DNA of 64,000 nt from Kutzneria chonburiensis (GCF_028622115.1 NZ_CP097263.1:3906001-3970000), one strand, 5' to 3'; positions 25,694-36,978 are shown, counted from the stretch's first letter. The notes: generated by a model from the sequence alone, not told the origin. A program made the numbers and translations.

Positions 25694-28105
25694 TCAGCAC
25701 GGCGACCGGTAGTCCAGGCCCGGAAAGTACTGCTGCCACTGGGATTCGGAGATGGGGCCGCCCCGGCAGGCGGTGTCGTGCAGCAGTTTCGGATCGGTGT
25801 GCCAGCTGGACAGGCCGGTGGCCGTCCGGACGTAGACATCGCCGTTGTCGGCCACGCCGACCGCCTGGACATGGTTCAGTTGCGCGTCGATCACCATCGG
25901 GTGCCGGCCCGGCACCTGGATCTTGCCTTCGCCGTCCGCGAAGGCGAGGACCTGGCCGTCGGCGCTGGTGGCTATCGGGCCTGTCCCGGGGCGAGCGAGG
26001 ATCGCCACGGGCGGGCCCGACATCTTCACCTGCCACAGCTGCATCTGCTCCCCAGCCACCTGACTCGGCGCCGCCGGGAAGGCCGTGTCGGACAGCCAGG
26101 CAGTGTCGGTGCCGTCGCCGGCCAGCGGTGAAACCCGGACCTTGCCGTCGGGGAACGCTGTCACCAGCCGGTCGCCGGCCGGGCTCAGCGTCACCGACAC
26201 CGGTGGCACGGACTCCTGCCGCGACGCGATCAGGGTGGGCTCATGCCCGGTCAGGTCCCAGACCTGGATGGTGCCATCCGCGTTCGTGGTGACGAGCCGC
26301 TTGGCGGACTGGCTGAACCCGGCGCCGGTGGTGGCTCCGGTCAGCAGCTCGCGTCGCACCAGGGCATTCGCCAACACGCCCGGATTCGTCCGCGGCGCCA
26401 GCATCTGGAGAGCGAGAGCGACCTTTCCGGCGAGCGACGGATTTCCGCTGTTCTCGAGGCCAGGAATCTTGAGGGCGACACTGTCCACCACGGCCGCATC
26501 CCGCTGGCTCTCGGTGGTCTGCCGGGCGAGTACGGCCTGCACGGCAAGTGCGGCGGTACCGGTGGACAACACGAACAGCACAGCCAAGGCGATGGCCAGG
26601 GCCCGAAGTCGGCGAGCGCCGCGGCGGGCAGCGGCCGTGGTGGCGCGGTCCAAGGACTGGCTGGCGCGGAGGAAATCCGCCTCACGGACCGACAGTGCCG
26701 TGTCGTTGTCGTCGGCCCACTCCTGGGCGCGGGCCAGACGGTTGCCGACGTACAGGGCCTCGTCGTCACGGTCGAGGGACACCCAGACCTCGGCGGCCTG
26801 GGTGAGCTGGCGGTGCACCCGAAGGCCGTCACGGTCATCGGCAAGCCAGCCGGCCAGGCGGGGCCAGTGGCGGATGAGGGCCTCGTGGGTGATCTCGACG
26901 CCGTGCCGGTCCTGCGTGACGAGCCGGGCGGCGACGAGTTCGGCCAACGGCATGGCGGGGTCGAGCTCGGCGGCGGGCACGCGGCGGCGGGTGTCCTCGG
27001 TGCCGTCGCCGAGGGCGACGAGACGCAGGAACAGTTGGCGGGCACGGACCTGCTGGGACGGCGTCAGGGCGTTGAAGGTCTGCTCGGCGGACTGGGCGAG
27101 GGCGTGCTGGAGGCCGCCGGTCTTCTCGTACGCGCCGAGCGTGAGGGAGATGCCCTGCCGCCGATGCCAGGTCTCGCGCAGCGCATGCGACAGCAGCGGC
27201 AGCGCCCCGACCTGGTTGCCGACATCGGCGACAAGCCGGGTGACCAGGGCTTCCTCGACGACGCAGTCGGCCACGGCGGCGGGACGGATGATCGCGCGGC
27301 GGAGCTCGTCGGCGGTCATCGGCCCGACCAGGACCTGCCCGCCGTCCAAAGCCGCGACCAGGGTCGGGAACTGCCCGCAGTGGCCGTAGAAATCGGCCCG
27401 CACGCCGATGAGGACCCGCAGCGCGGGATGCATCAGGGCGGCGACGAAGGTGGCGCGGTCCTCGTCCGGGCAGAGGGTGAACAGCTCCTCGAACTGGTCG
27501 ACGACCAGCAGCTCGACGCCCTGCTGCCGCAGGACGAGGGCGAGGTTCGACGGATGCTCGGCCAGCTCCTCGACGGACGTCGACAGCCGGGCGGCGAGCT
27601 CCTCGAACGGACGCGCGCCGGGCGTGACGACCAGGGCATTCCACACGCCGGCGGCCGCGACGCCGGCGCGCAGCAGCGAGGACTTGCCGGCCCCGGACGC
27701 GCCGAAGACGCCGACGAACCGCCGGTTGCGCAGCAGTTCGAGGACCTGGTCGACCAGTCGCTCCCGGCCGAAGAACAGCTCGGCGTCATCGGCCTGGAAC
27801 GCCGAAAGACCGACATAAGGACAGGGCCCGTCCTCCACGACAACGGGCTCGGTCAGCGCCCGCCAGCGGGCCTCCCATTCCGCGATATCGCCGCGGCAGG
27901 CCGTGACATAAGCGAGCGTCACGGCCAGGGTCGGCAGTTTCCGACCGTTGGCCGCGTCCGAGAGCACGCTCGGCGAATAGCCGGCCCGCACGGCCAGTTC
28001 CCGATACGGCGGACTTCCCGCATCGATACGCAATTGACGCATTCCCGCCGCGAATTCACGCAGCGGACCGTTCTCGAGCGGACGCTCGGCACGCGGCATC
28101 CCCAT
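25694..28105 (-). CDS. HTH-nSTAND1 NTPase with membrane helix and degenerate WD40 region
   Basis: An 803-residue protein; ATG 28105 is chosen because GGGGG lies five bases upstream. Residues 14-65 form an XRE-like helix-turn-helix (PPYRELAVRAGYSPSVLSDA). CPYVGLSAFQADDAELFFGR (95-114) is the entry signature of novel-STAND-1 NTPases. Walker A GASGAGKSS is at 135-143 and Walker B at VELLVVDQFEELF. An arm of helices, a membrane helix (LRALAIALAVLFVLSTGTAA) and a C-terminal beta-propeller with eroded WD repeats (IQVWDLTG, VRVSPLAG) follow. Such proteins are thought to sense a signal through the propeller and oligomerise, usually in conflict or differentiation control. The ligand and output are unknown. 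Confidence 0.87.
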   Translation of the reverse strand: MGMPRAERPLENGPLREFAAGMRQLRIDAGSPPYRELAVRAGYSPSVLSDAANGRKLPTLAVTLAYVTACRGDIAEWEARWRALTEPVVVEDGPCPYVGLSAFQADDAELFFGRERLVDQVLELLRNRRFVGVFGASGAGKSSLLRAGVAAAGVWNALVVTPGARPFEELAARLSTSVEELAEHPSNLALVLRQQGVELLVVDQFEELFTLCPDEDRATFVAALMHPALRVLIGVRADFYGHCGQFPTLVAALDGGQVLVGPMTADELRRAIIRPAAVADCVVEEALVTRLVADVGNQVGALPLLSHALRETWHRRQGISLTLGAYEKTGGLQHALAQSAEQTFNALTPSQQVRARQLFLRLVALGDGTEDTRRRVPAAELDPAMPLAELVAARLVTQDRHGVEITHEALIRHWPRLAGWLADDRDGLRVHRQLTQAAEVWVSLDRDDEALYVGNRLARAQEWADDNDTALSVREADFLRASQSLDRATTAAARRGARRLRALAIALAVLFVLSTGTAALAVQAVLARQTTESQRDAAVVDSVALKIPGLENSGNPSLAGKVALALQMLAPRTNPGVLANALVRRELLTGATTGAGFSQSAKRLVTTNADGTIQVWDLTGHEPTLIASRQESVPPVSVTLSPAGDRLVTAFPDGKVRVSPLAGDGTDTAWLSDTAFPAAPSQVAGEQMQLWQVKMSGPPVAILARPGTGPIATSADGQVLAFADGEGKIQVPGRHPMVIDAQLNHVQAVGVADNGDVYVRTATGLSSWHTDPKLLHDTACRGGPISESQWQQYFPGLDYRSPC

Positions 28106-28133
28106 GCACCCCCATCGTCGTACCCGACCACCA

Positions 28134-28166
28134 TCGGGCACCCGCCTTTGTTCGGCAAGTGCCCGA
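28134..28166. promoter_or_regulatory. Inverted repeat between the FAD reductase and HTH-STAND genes
   Basis: TCGGGCAC (28134-28141) and GTGCCCGA (28159-28166) flank a 17-base spacer, 18 bases after the FAD reductase stop and 29 bases before the HTH-STAND start. It may be a weak terminator for the former or an operator for the latter, whose own HTH could bind it. The evidence is the symmetry only. Confidence 0.35.
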
Positions 28167-28183
28167 CGAGATCGGACAACGAA

Positions 28184-29404
28184 TCAGGCGATGGGGACCC
28201 CGGTGTCGGCCAGCCGGTCGGCGTCGACCGCCCGGCGGCTGCGGATCAGCTCCTGCACCGGGCCGATCCCGTCGTCCCACTGGTTGACGTGCATGCCGGC
28301 GACGACCTCGCCGCCGGCCAGCCAGAACGCGTAGAACGCCGACCCCTCGACATCGCCGCGGGTGACGACCCGGTCGTAACCGCCGGGCGTGAACCAGCCG
28401 GCGAATTCCATACCCAGGTCGTACTGGTCGGTGAAGAAATAGGGCAGCTGGTCATACGTGACATCCTGGCCCAGCATGGATTTGGCGGCGGCCGGGCCGG
28501 AATCGACGGCATTCTGCCAGTGCTCGACGCGAATACGCTGCCCATAACGCGAATTCGGCACGCTGGCGATGTCGCCGGCGGCGTAGACATCGGGCGCGGA
28601 GGTGCGCAGCGCGGCATCGACCAGCACGCCACCGTTCTCCACGGCCAGGCCACTGTCCTCGGCCAGCTCCGAGTTGGGCCGCGCGCCGACCCCGACGACC
28701 ACGATGTCGGCCGGGATCTCGCCGGCGTCGGTGGCCACGGCGGCCACCTTGCCGTCGCCGAGGAAACCGGTCACGCCGACGCCCAGACGAACATCGACGC
28801 CGTGACGGCGGTGCACCTCACCGAAGACGGTGCCCATCTCCGGGCCGAGGGCCGTGTGCAGCGGCGTGGCCATCGGCTCGACCACGGTCACCTCGCAGCC
28901 GGCCTTGCGCGCGGCGGCCGCGGTCTCCAACCCGATCCACCCCGCGCCGACGACCACGACCCGGCCGCCGGTGGCGAACGCCTCGCGCAGCGCGTCGGAC
29001 TGGCTGAAGCGGCGGAGATAGTGCACGCCGTCCTGGTCGTTGCCGTTCACCTTGAGCCGCCGCGGCGACGAGCCGGTGGCCAGCAGCAGCTTGGTGTAGC
29101 CGATGCGCTCGCCGCCGGCCAGCTCCACCTCGTGCGCCGCGTGGTCGAGCCGGGAGACGCGGCGGCCGTTGAGCAGCTCCACGTGGTTGTCGCCGTACCA
29201 GCCCAGCGGATGCAGGAACACGCTGTCGCGGTCCTGGTCGCCGAGCAGGTAGCCCTTGGACAGCGGCGGCCGGTCGTACGGCCGTTCCTGTTCCGCGCCG
29301 ATGAGCACGATCCGACCGTCGAAGCCCTCCGCCCGCAGCGTCTCGGCCGCCTTGGCCCCGGCCATGCCGGCGCCCACGATGACGTGCGTCTGCTCGCTGG
29401 ACAT
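28184..29404 (-). CDS. FAD-dependent NAD(P)-ferredoxin/rubredoxin reductase-type oxidoreductase
   Basis: A 406-residue two-dinucleotide-fold flavoprotein. The FAD site is VIVGAGMAGAKAAETLR at the N-terminus, with ERPYDRPPLSKGYL typical of ferredoxin reductases of the putidaredoxin reductase class. The NAD(P) site is VVVVGAGWIGLETAAAARKA, and the second FAD motif is DVYAAGDIAS. The C-terminal reductase domain contains VEHWQNAVDSG. It would pass electrons from NAD(P)H to a ferredoxin, for example for a cytochrome P450 or dioxygenase; no such partner is in the window. ATG 29404 is preferred (GGGAG eight bases upstream) over GTG 29413. Confidence 0.9.
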   Translation of the reverse strand: MSSEQTHVIVGAGMAGAKAAETLRAEGFDGRIVLIGAEQERPYDRPPLSKGYLLGDQDRDSVFLHPLGWYGDNHVELLNGRRVSRLDHAAHEVELAGGERIGYTKLLLATGSSPRRLKVNGNDQDGVHYLRRFSQSDALREAFATGGRVVVVGAGWIGLETAAAARKAGCEVTVVEPMATPLHTALGPEMGTVFGEVHRRHGVDVRLGVGVTGFLGDGKVAAVATDAGEIPADIVVVGVGARPNSELAEDSGLAVENGGVLVDAALRTSAPDVYAAGDIASVPNSRYGQRIRVEHWQNAVDSGPAAAKSMLGQDVTYDQLPYFFTDQYDLGMEFAGWFTPGGYDRVVTRGDVEGSAFYAFWLAGGEVVAGMHVNQWDDGIGPVQELIRSRRAVDADRLADTGVPIA

Positions 29405-29740
29405 CCTCGTCACTCCCGTCGCAGAACCGCTGATTCCCCCGTTCTACAACCCCGGCGCAAGCCCTGCGCGTTGTTCACGGCTCGTTGTTCGGCTGACGGC
29501 CGACGACACCGAACAACGCCGGACCGGTAGACAGGTGATGGGCGGCAACCGGCCACGAGGGGGGACCGGTTGTCCCTGCCGGCATCGCGGGTCGTCAGAC
29601 CAACGGCGCCGGCGTCCTCGGCCCCCGCGCACCCCGGACAGGTGCGCGGTGGTCGAGGACCTGACCACCGCGCTCCGTGCCCAGCGGAGCCGGCGAAGCC
29701 GGATCGCCCCGCTCGGCTGTGGACGGGGCGATCCGGTGTC
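29405..29740. other. Intergenic region between the FAD reductase and lipoprotein genes
   Basis: About 335 bases with no convincing gene. An inverted repeat CGTTGTTCGG (29483-29492) / CCGAACAACG (29509-29518) lies about 80 bases upstream of the reductase start and is a candidate operator. Near the other end is the hairpin terminator of the lipoprotein gene. Nothing else stands out. Confidence 0.45.
29699..29736 (-). terminator. Hairpin terminator after the lipoprotein gene
   Basis: Perfect 13-bp arms CCGGATCGCCCCG (29699-29711) and CGGGGCGATCCGG (29724-29736), five bases beyond the lipoprotein stop on the minus strand. Confidence 0.7.
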
Positions 29741-30433
29741 TCAGGTCGCGGGCGTGGCGGCCAGCGCGGCCGCCGCCGGGGTGGCGAGCTCGCCGATCAG
29801 GTTCTGCGCGTTGGCCTCCGGGGTCTTCACGACCTGAACGCGGGCCAGCAGCTGGCCCTTGGCCAGCAGCAGGGTGCAGCTGATCTGGCTGCCCTTCTCG
29901 CACCAGCTGTAGCTGGCGTCCACGCCGGCCGGAGTGTGCGCGAGCGGGTACTTGGTGGCCTGGGAGCACACCAGTGCGGCTTTCGTGGCGGCCAACACCT
30001 GGGCGGCGGTGGTCGACTTCGGGTAGGCGGCCACGTACTCGGTCATCGTGGTGACGGCACTGGCCCCGACCCACCCGGTCTGAGCCCCGGCGGTTGCCGC
30101 CGAAGGCTTGCTCAGCGAGGCGTTGCAGACGGGCAGCGAAGCCAGCACCGTCGACTTCTGCGGAATGTTGGGGTGGAAGCCGATCTCCAGCACCGCGGCG
30201 TCGGTCATCAACGCCCCGGCGACATCAGCGGCGGCCGTCGTCGTCGTGGTGGTCGGCACGGTCGTGGTGGCCGTGGTGGTGGGCGCGGCCTCAGACGTCG
30301 TGGTGGCGACGGGGTCCTGGGTGGCGTAGTGCCGCAGGTCGTTGGGCTTGCCTGAACAGGACGCCGTCAGCACGAGAATGCCGACGACCACGTACGCGCG
30401 ACGCAACGCGTTGCCCCCTCCGGGATTCGTCAC
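29741..30433 (-). CDS. Putative lipoprotein with PknH-sensor-like extracytoplasmic domain
   Basis: A 230-residue protein from GTG 30433. An N-terminal hydrophobic segment ends in the lipobox LTASC, so it should be lipid-anchored at Cys 26 on the outer face of the membrane. A Thr-rich linker (TTTATTTVPTTTTTT) leads to a globular domain of about 160 residues containing three cysteines (LPVCNAS, ALVCSQ, YSWCEKGSQISC region). The size, linker and cysteines resemble actinobacterial sensor-type lipoprotein domains, but the match is by pattern only and no ligand can be assigned. It is a single gene with its own terminator. Confidence 0.7.
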   Translation of the reverse strand: MTNPGGGNALRRAYVVVGILVLTASCSGKPNDLRHYATQDPVATTTSEAAPTTTATTTVPTTTTTTAAADVAGALMTDAAVLEIGFHPNIPQKSTVLASLPVCNASLSKPSAATAGAQTGWVGASAVTTMTEYVAAYPKSTTAAQVLAATKAALVCSQATKYPLAHTPAGVDASYSWCEKGSQISCTLLLAKGQLLARVQVVKTPEANAQNLIGELATPAAAALAATPAT

Positions 30434-30484
30434 AAGGAATCACCCGAGGGTAGTAGTCGGCGATCACCGCCCCGCGCGCGACCG

Positions 30485-31413
30485 TCAGTTCCAGGCGAGC
30501 TCGGCGCGATGCCCCCAGTAGCGGCCGGGTTCGACCGCGAGATGGGCCAGCGTGTCCGGCCCCGGCAGCGTCACGCGAACCGCCGCGAGATTGGCCCGCA
30601 GCTGGGCCGGACTGGCCGCCCCGAGCAGCACGGTGTCGGCCCACGGCTGGGCCAGCGCGGCCGCCAGTGCGACGGCGTCGGCCCCGACACCGGCCCGCTC
30701 GGCGATGCCCAGCAGCTCGGCCGGCGGCTCCACGGCCAGCCGCCCGTTGGCCAGCGCCTCCTTGACGAGCACGTGCAGGCCGGCCTCGTGGGCCTCGGCC
30801 AGCGCCGGCCCGGCCGAGCTCTCCAGCACGTTCCAGGTCGACTGCACGGTGCTGAACAGCGGCCGCCCATGCACGGTCAGGCCCAGCGCCCGCCGAATGG
30901 TGTCGGCCTGCGCCGGGCCGGTGGTGGAGAAGCCGATGCGCAGGCCGCGGTCGGTCAGCTCGAACAGGCTCTGCTGCAACAGCGGATCGTTGAACAACGG
31001 GCTGTCGGCGGTCAGCGAGTGCACCTGGTAGACCGAGAGCCAGGGGCCGAGCAGGTTCTCGGTCTCGGCCCACTGCTGCTCGAACCGGGCCAGGCTGTGC
31101 TCCTTGACGGCTCGTGCACGGCCGCGTCGGGCTGCCAGTCGGCCACGTAGGCGTAGCCCCACTTGCTGGACACCGTGACGTCCCGGGGCGCGCGATCGGC
31201 CAGCCAGGCGGCCAGGAACTCCTCGGCGCGCCCGTACGAGCGGGCGGCGTCGACCCAGCGGATGCCGGCCGCGTAGGCGTCGTCCAGCACCTTCCAGGCG
31301 GCGGCCCGCATGGCCGGCACGGTGCGCACGCCAGGTAGCGCGCCCTGCCGGCCCAGGTTGATGTAGGCGGGCCGGCCCAGCGCGGCCAGGCCCAAGCCGA
31401 GTCGTTCGAGCAC
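30485..31413 (-). CDS. Aldo/keto reductase (apparent frameshift)
   Basis: GTG 31413 follows GGGGGAGAC. The first part (to about 31110) has the aldo/keto reductase start, including AGIRWVDAARSYGRAEEF with the catalytic Asp and Tyr, and SSKWGYAY with the Lys. The remainder continues in another frame from VKEHSLARFEQQW through YQVHS to the NADP-binding end. The switch is at about 31110-31113, where the sequence reads GAGCCGTCAAG. The whole length is one base short of a multiple of three, and one inserted base restores an intact protein of about 309 residues. NADPH-dependent carbonyl reduction is expected if it is functional. Whether it is a pseudogene or a base-call error cannot be decided from this sequence. 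Confidence 0.8.
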
Positions 31414-31578
31414 GTCTCCCCCTTCGCCCGCGGTTGACGGCAAGACGCTATCCGGGCGACCCGGCTTTCGCACGACAGCACGAGTGAATGACCACGCAGA
31501 GTGGTGATCGGCCCCATTTCAGGATTTACCGAATGGTTACGTAAATCGGCGCGCCGACTCACCCGAAAGAGTCACAAA

Positions 31579-31604
31579 CGGCCCGGGTCAGAAGACCCGG
31601 GCCG
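31579..31604 (-). terminator. Hairpin terminator after arc
   Basis: Arms CGGCCCGGGTC (31579-31589) and GACCCGGGCCG (31594-31604) with a 4-base loop, 23 bases beyond the arc stop. It ends the arc transcript before the dop-arc island. Confidence 0.75.
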
Positions 31605-31626
31605 CTCATGGGATTGCAGTGTGGAA

Positions 31627-33420
31627 TTACAGGTACTGGCCGGTGTTGCTGGCCGTGTCGATGGCCCGGCCCGACTCCTGGTTCTTGCCGGTGACCAGGG
31701 TGCGGATGTACACGATCCGCTCGCCCTTCTTGCCCGAGATCCGGGCCCAGTCGTCCGGGTTGGTGGTGTTGGGCAGGTCCTCGTTCTCGGCGAACTCGTC
31801 CACGATGGCGTCGATCAGGTGCTGCACCCGCAGGCCCGGCTCGCGGGTCTCCAGCACGGCCTTGATCGCCGCCTTCTTGGCCCGGTCCACGATGTTCTGG
31901 ATCATCGCGCCCGAGTTGAAGTCCTTGAAGTACAGGACCTCCTTGTCCCCGTTGGCGTAGGTGACCTCCAGGAACCGGTTCTCGTCCGACTCGTCGTACA
32001 TCCGCTCGACGGTGTGCTGGATCATCGCGTTGATGCAGCGCTTGGCGTCGCCGGCGAACTCGGCCAGGTCGTCGGTGTGGATGGGCAGCGTCTCGTTGAG
32101 GTACTTGGAGAAGATGTCCTTGGCCGCCTCGGCGTCCGGCCGCTCGATCTTGATCTTCACGTCGAGCCGGCCCGGGCGCAGGATGGCCGGGTCGATCATG
32201 TCCTCGCGGTTGGAGGCGCCGATCACGATGACGTTCTCCAGGCCCTCGACACCGTCGATCTCGGCCAGCAGCTGCGGCACGATCGTGGTCTCCACGTCGG
32301 AGGACACGCCGGAGCCACGGGTGCGGAAGATCGAGTCCATCTCGTCGAAGAACACGATCACCGGGGTGCCCTCGGAGGCCTTCTCCCGTGCCCGCTGGAA
32401 GATCAGCCGGATGTGCCGCTCGGTCTCGCCGACGAACTTGTTGAGCAGCTCAGGGCCCTTGATGTTGAGGAAGTACGACTTGGCCTGGCCGTCGTCGTCA
32501 CCCCGCGCCGCCGCCACCTGCTTGGCCAGCGAGTTGGCCACCGCCTTGGCGATCAGCGTCTTGCCGCAGCCGGGAGGCCCGTACAGCAGGACACCCTTCG
32601 GCGGGCGCAGCTGGTACTCGTGGAACAGCTCGGCGTGCAGGAACGGCATCTCCACGGCGTCGCGGATGGCCTCGATCTGCCGGAACAGGCCGCCGATGTC
32701 GCGGTAGTCGACGTCCGGCACCTCCTCCAGCACGAGGTCCTCGACCTCCGCCTTGGGCACCCGCTCGTAGGCGTAGCCGGCCTTGGAGTCGACCAGCAGC
32801 GAGTCACCCGGCTTGAGCGGGGCGTCGACCAGCGGGTCGGCCAGCCAGACCACGCGCTCCTCGTCGGCGTGGCCGACGACCAGCGCGCGGGCCGTGCCCG
32901 ACTCGTAGTCGCTGAGCAGCTCGCGCAGGATGCACACCTCGCCGGTGCGCTCGAAGCCGCCGGTCTCCACGACCGTCAGCGCCTCGTTCAGCCGGACCGA
33001 CTGGCCCAGCTTGAGGGTCCCGCTCTCGACGGCGGGGGACACCGCCACGCGCATACGACGGCCGGCGGTGAACACGTCCACCGTCCCGTCCTCGTATCCG
33101 GCCAGGTAGACGCCGTAGCCGCTGGGCGGCTGGGCCAGCCGGTCCACCTCCTCGCGCAGGGCGAGCAGCTGGCTGCGTGCCTCTCGGAGGGTGTCGACCA
33201 GCTTGGTGTTGCGCTCGGTCAGCTGGCTCACCCGCTCGGACGCCTCGGCAAGGCGCTGTTCGAGCAACCGGACGTGTCGTGGGGACTCCGTCAACTTGCG
33301 CCGCAGCAGTGCGATCTCGTCCTCGAGGAACCTGATCTGCGCGGACAATTCGGCGCCACTCGGGCCGTTGGTCAGCTCGCCACCCTCATCGGGCTGGCTG
33401 CCGGGACGGTCGGTCGACAT
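31627..33420 (-). CDS. arc: Proteasome-associated AAA ATPase Arc/Mpa
   Basis: A 597-residue hexameric unfoldase. An N-terminal coiled coil (about 25-95, [18 protein letters not shown]) recruits Pup. Two OB domains follow (100-235). The AAA module has Walker A GPPGCGKT, Walker [13 protein letters not shown] and arginine-finger segment ILRPGRLD. The chain ends TGQYL, the penultimate-Tyr tail that docks into the alpha ring and opens the gate. It unfolds pupylated proteins for PrcBA. ATG 33420 has GGAGG upstream. It is read toward dop but separated from it by a 10.8-kb island. Confidence 0.97.
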   Translation of the reverse strand: MSTDRPGSQPDEGGELTNGPSGAELSAQIRFLEDEIALLRRKLTESPRHVRLLEQRLAEASERVSQLTERNTKLVDTLREARSQLLALREEVDRLAQPPSGYGVYLAGYEDGTVDVFTAGRRMRVAVSPAVESGTLKLGQSVRLNEALTVVETGGFERTGEVCILRELLSDYESGTARALVVGHADEERVVWLADPLVDAPLKPGDSLLVDSKAGYAYERVPKAEVEDLVLEEVPDVDYRDIGGLFRQIEAIRDAVEMPFLHAELFHEYQLRPPKGVLLYGPPGCGKTLIAKAVANSLAKQVAAARGDDDGQAKSYFLNIKGPELLNKFVGETERHIRLIFQRAREKASEGTPVIVFFDEMDSIFRTRGSGVSSDVETTIVPQLLAEIDGVEGLENVIVIGASNREDMIDPAILRPGRLDVKIKIERPDAEAAKDIFSKYLNETLPIHTDDLAEFAGDAKRCINAMIQHTVERMYDESDENRFLEVTYANGDKEVLYFKDFNSGAMIQNIVDRAKKAAIKAVLETREPGLRVQHLIDAIVDEFAENEDLPNTTNPDDWARISGKKGERIVYIRTLVTGKNQESGRAIDTASNTGQYL

Positions 33421-33751
33421 ATCGGCACCCTCCTCCCGCTCTACGTCTAACCACGGTACCGGCGATCACTGACAAGTGAGAGGACCTCTGGCCGGTCGCT
33501 GGTCGCGAAACGGCCACGAAACGCCCGCTCGGCCGGATGAACTACTCCATACCGGTGTCAGGGGGAACCTCCCAACCGCTACCGTGCGTCTCAGGCACTA
33601 CGGAGTGCCGTGGTTGTCGAAGTGTCCACGCCGACCGCGTGAACATCCACCCAAACGTGACCGTCGTCCCGTGGAGTGGACACCTGGGCATACCCGGCGC
33701 GTTACCCAGGGCAAACCACGCCGGGAAGACCATCATGGGGGAGTTAGCGAA
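33421..33751. other. Divergent promoter region between arc and a membrane-protein gene
   Basis: 330 bases separate the two divergent start codons and must hold both promoters. A 72-codon plus-strand frame (33537-33755) is open here but has no ribosome site and no protein-like pattern, so I treat it as non-coding. No strong palindrome is seen. Confidence 0.5.
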
Positions 33752-34459
33752 GTGACCTACCCGCCGCAGCCGCCGCAGGGTCCGTACGGCCAGCAGTACC
33801 CGCCGCCGCCTCCGCCGCCGCCGGGCTACGGCCAGCAGCAGTACCCGCCGCCGAACCCGTACCCGCAGCAGCCCCAGTACGGGCAGTTCGGGCAGCAGCC
33901 CGGGCAGTTCGGGCCGCAGTTCCCGGGCGGGATGCCGCCGCGCAAGCCGTCCTACGCCAAGCCGTTGCTGATCCTGCTCGGCGTCCTGGTGGTGTCGGCT
34001 CTCGCCGTCGGCGGCGTCGTCTGGTTCGACACCGCCAACGCCCCGCAGCACACGGCGTCGACCGGCACCAGCACCACGCACGCCCCGGCCCGCACGACCA
34101 CCCACAGCGCGCCGTCGTCCGGCAGCTCCAGCGGCTCGGGCGGCAGCGCCCAGAGCGAGGCGAAGGCCGTGGCCGACCGCTTCGTCGCAGCCGTCAACAA
34201 ACACGATGCCGACGCCGCCACGCAGCTCGTGTGCCCCGCCGACCGGGACGAGTACGCGAAGGTCGCCGCCACCCCGAACTCGGTGTTCGACCCCAGCACC
34301 AACACGCACATGGAGTTGACGAGCATCGCCCAGACCGACAGCACACACGCCGCCGCGAAGATCCACACCGTCGGCACCAAGAACGGCGAGCAGCGGAGCC
34401 AGGACGCCACGGTTCTGGTCACCAAGCAGTCCGCCGGCTGGTTCGTCTGCAACACGTAG
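33752..34459 (+). CDS. Pro/Gln/Tyr-rich membrane-anchored protein with extracytoplasmic domain
   Basis: A 235-residue protein from GTG 33752, preceded by GGGGGAG eight bases upstream. The N-terminal 65 residues are a cytoplasmic Pro/Gln/Tyr/Gly repeat tail (QQYPPPPPPPPGYGQQQYPP). One membrane helix (PLLILLGVLVVSALAVGGVV) leads to a Thr/Ser linker and a domain of about 105 residues starting EAKAVADRFVAAVNKHDADA, which resembles the NTF2-like/DUF4878 extracytoplasmic domains of actinobacteria. It occupies the position of lppK in M. tuberculosis. The next gene has the same layout and is likely a paralogue. Confidence 0.8.
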   Translation: MTYPPQPPQGPYGQQYPPPPPPPPGYGQQQYPPPNPYPQQPQYGQFGQQPGQFGPQFPGGMPPRKPSYAKPLLILLGVLVVSALAVGGVVWFDTANAPQHTASTGTSTTHAPARTTTHSAPSSGSSSGSGGSAQSEAKAVADRFVAAVNKHDADAATQLVCPADRDEYAKVAATPNSVFDPSTNTHMELTSIAQTDSTHAAAKIHTVGTKNGEQRSQDATVLVTKQSAGWFVCNT

Positions 34460-34470
34460 GCTGATCATCC

Positions 34471-35810
<1,340 letters not shown>

Positions 35811-35839
35811 TCACGCCTTCGGGGGTTCGCGGAATCGTC

Positions 35840-36978
35840 TCAGGTGCGGCGACGGCCCGTGGCAGCGGCCCTGAGGTCCTGCCGGCGCAGCACGCCGGCC
35901 GGCCGTCCTTCCTCGTCGACCACGAGGAACTGCCAGGCCGCCGTGGTGCGCACCTGCTCGGCGATCTCGTCGGTCGGCTCCGAGTCCAGCAGCACCGTCT
36001 CCGGCCGGATCGGCTCCGCCGCCGCCTCGGCCGGCGTCAGCGGCGACTGCTCGGCGATCTTGCGCGCGGCATCCTCGTCCAGCAGGCCGACGGCCACACC
36101 GTCGGCGCGGACCAGCACCACTCCCTGCCGGCCGACGCCGCCAGCGCGTCGGCCACCGGGCTCTCCGCCGGCAGCTGGAGCACCGGGCGGACCAGGTCGT
36201 TCAGGCTCACGCCCTCGGGCCAGCTGCGCCGCATCTCCGTGACCAGCTCGCTGCGGGCACCGGCGATCACGAACCAGGCCGTCACCACGCACACGCCCAG
36301 CCACAGCCAGCGGTCGCTGGAGCCCTGGACCAGGCGAAGCAGCGCCCACAGCAGCAGCAGGCCGGCCACGATGCCGCCGCCGACCACCGCCGTGCGGGTG
36401 CCCGTGCCGCGACGGCCCGTCAGGCCCCACACCGCCGCGCGCAGCATGCGGCCGCCGTCCAGCGGCAGGCCCGGCAGCAGGTTGAACACCGCCACCGCCG
36501 CGTTGGCCAGGGTCGTCTCGAGCAGCAGCAGCCAGATCGGGCCGCCCGCCGGCACCACGGCCAGCGTCGCCCCGAACAGCAGCGCCAGCACGATCGACAC
36601 CGCCGGCCCTGCCGCCGCGATCAGGCCCTCTTGGGCCGGCTTCGCCGGCGAGCGGCTCACCTCGGAGATACCGCCCAGCAGGAACAGCCGCAGCCGGCGC
36701 ACCGGCAGGCCGTAGCGCAGCGCCACCACGCAGTGGCCCAGCTCGTGGGCCAGCACCGACAGGCCCAGCAGCAGCGCGAAGCTGGCCGCGAGGACCAGCG
36801 CCGTCGCCGTGCCGATGCCCGGCATCAGCTGGCCGACCATCGGCGTGTACAGGGCCGTGACCACGATCGAGCCGATCCACCACGACGGCGCCAGCAGCAC
36901 CGGCACCGAGCCGACCCGGAACAGGCGAAGCCCACCATCGGGGTCCCCCGAGCGTCGGGTCCAACTGGTGGTGGCCAC
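35840..36978 (-). CDS. Site-2 protease family protein with C-terminal CBS-like region (apparent frameshift)
   Basis: From GTG 36978 the protein is a multi-pass membrane metalloprotease: zinc motif HELGH in LSVLAHELGHCVVAL, and the second metal-ligand segment NLLPGLPLDGGR. Such proteases cut membrane-embedded substrates in regulated intramembrane proteolysis. After about residue 230 a pair of CBS-type repeats follows, but the frame breaks at about 36130-36137 (ADALAASAGR, then QGVVLVRADGVAVGLL in another frame to the stop at 35840). The total length is one base short of a multiple of three; one added base gives a normal protein of 379 residues. Probably a sequence error rather than gene loss. 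Confidence 0.87.

Noticed and set aside
26243-29530. Very long plus-strand open frame (over 1,000 codons) antisense to the HTH-STAND and FAD reductase genes.
   Set aside because: It has no ribosome site, low-complexity Gly/Arg/Val composition and no domains; the minus-strand genes have clear motifs. It is a by-product of high GC.
33537-33755. A 72-codon gene between arc and the membrane-protein gene.
   Set aside because: No ribosome site and no protein-like pattern; its end lies in the ribosome site and start of the next gene.
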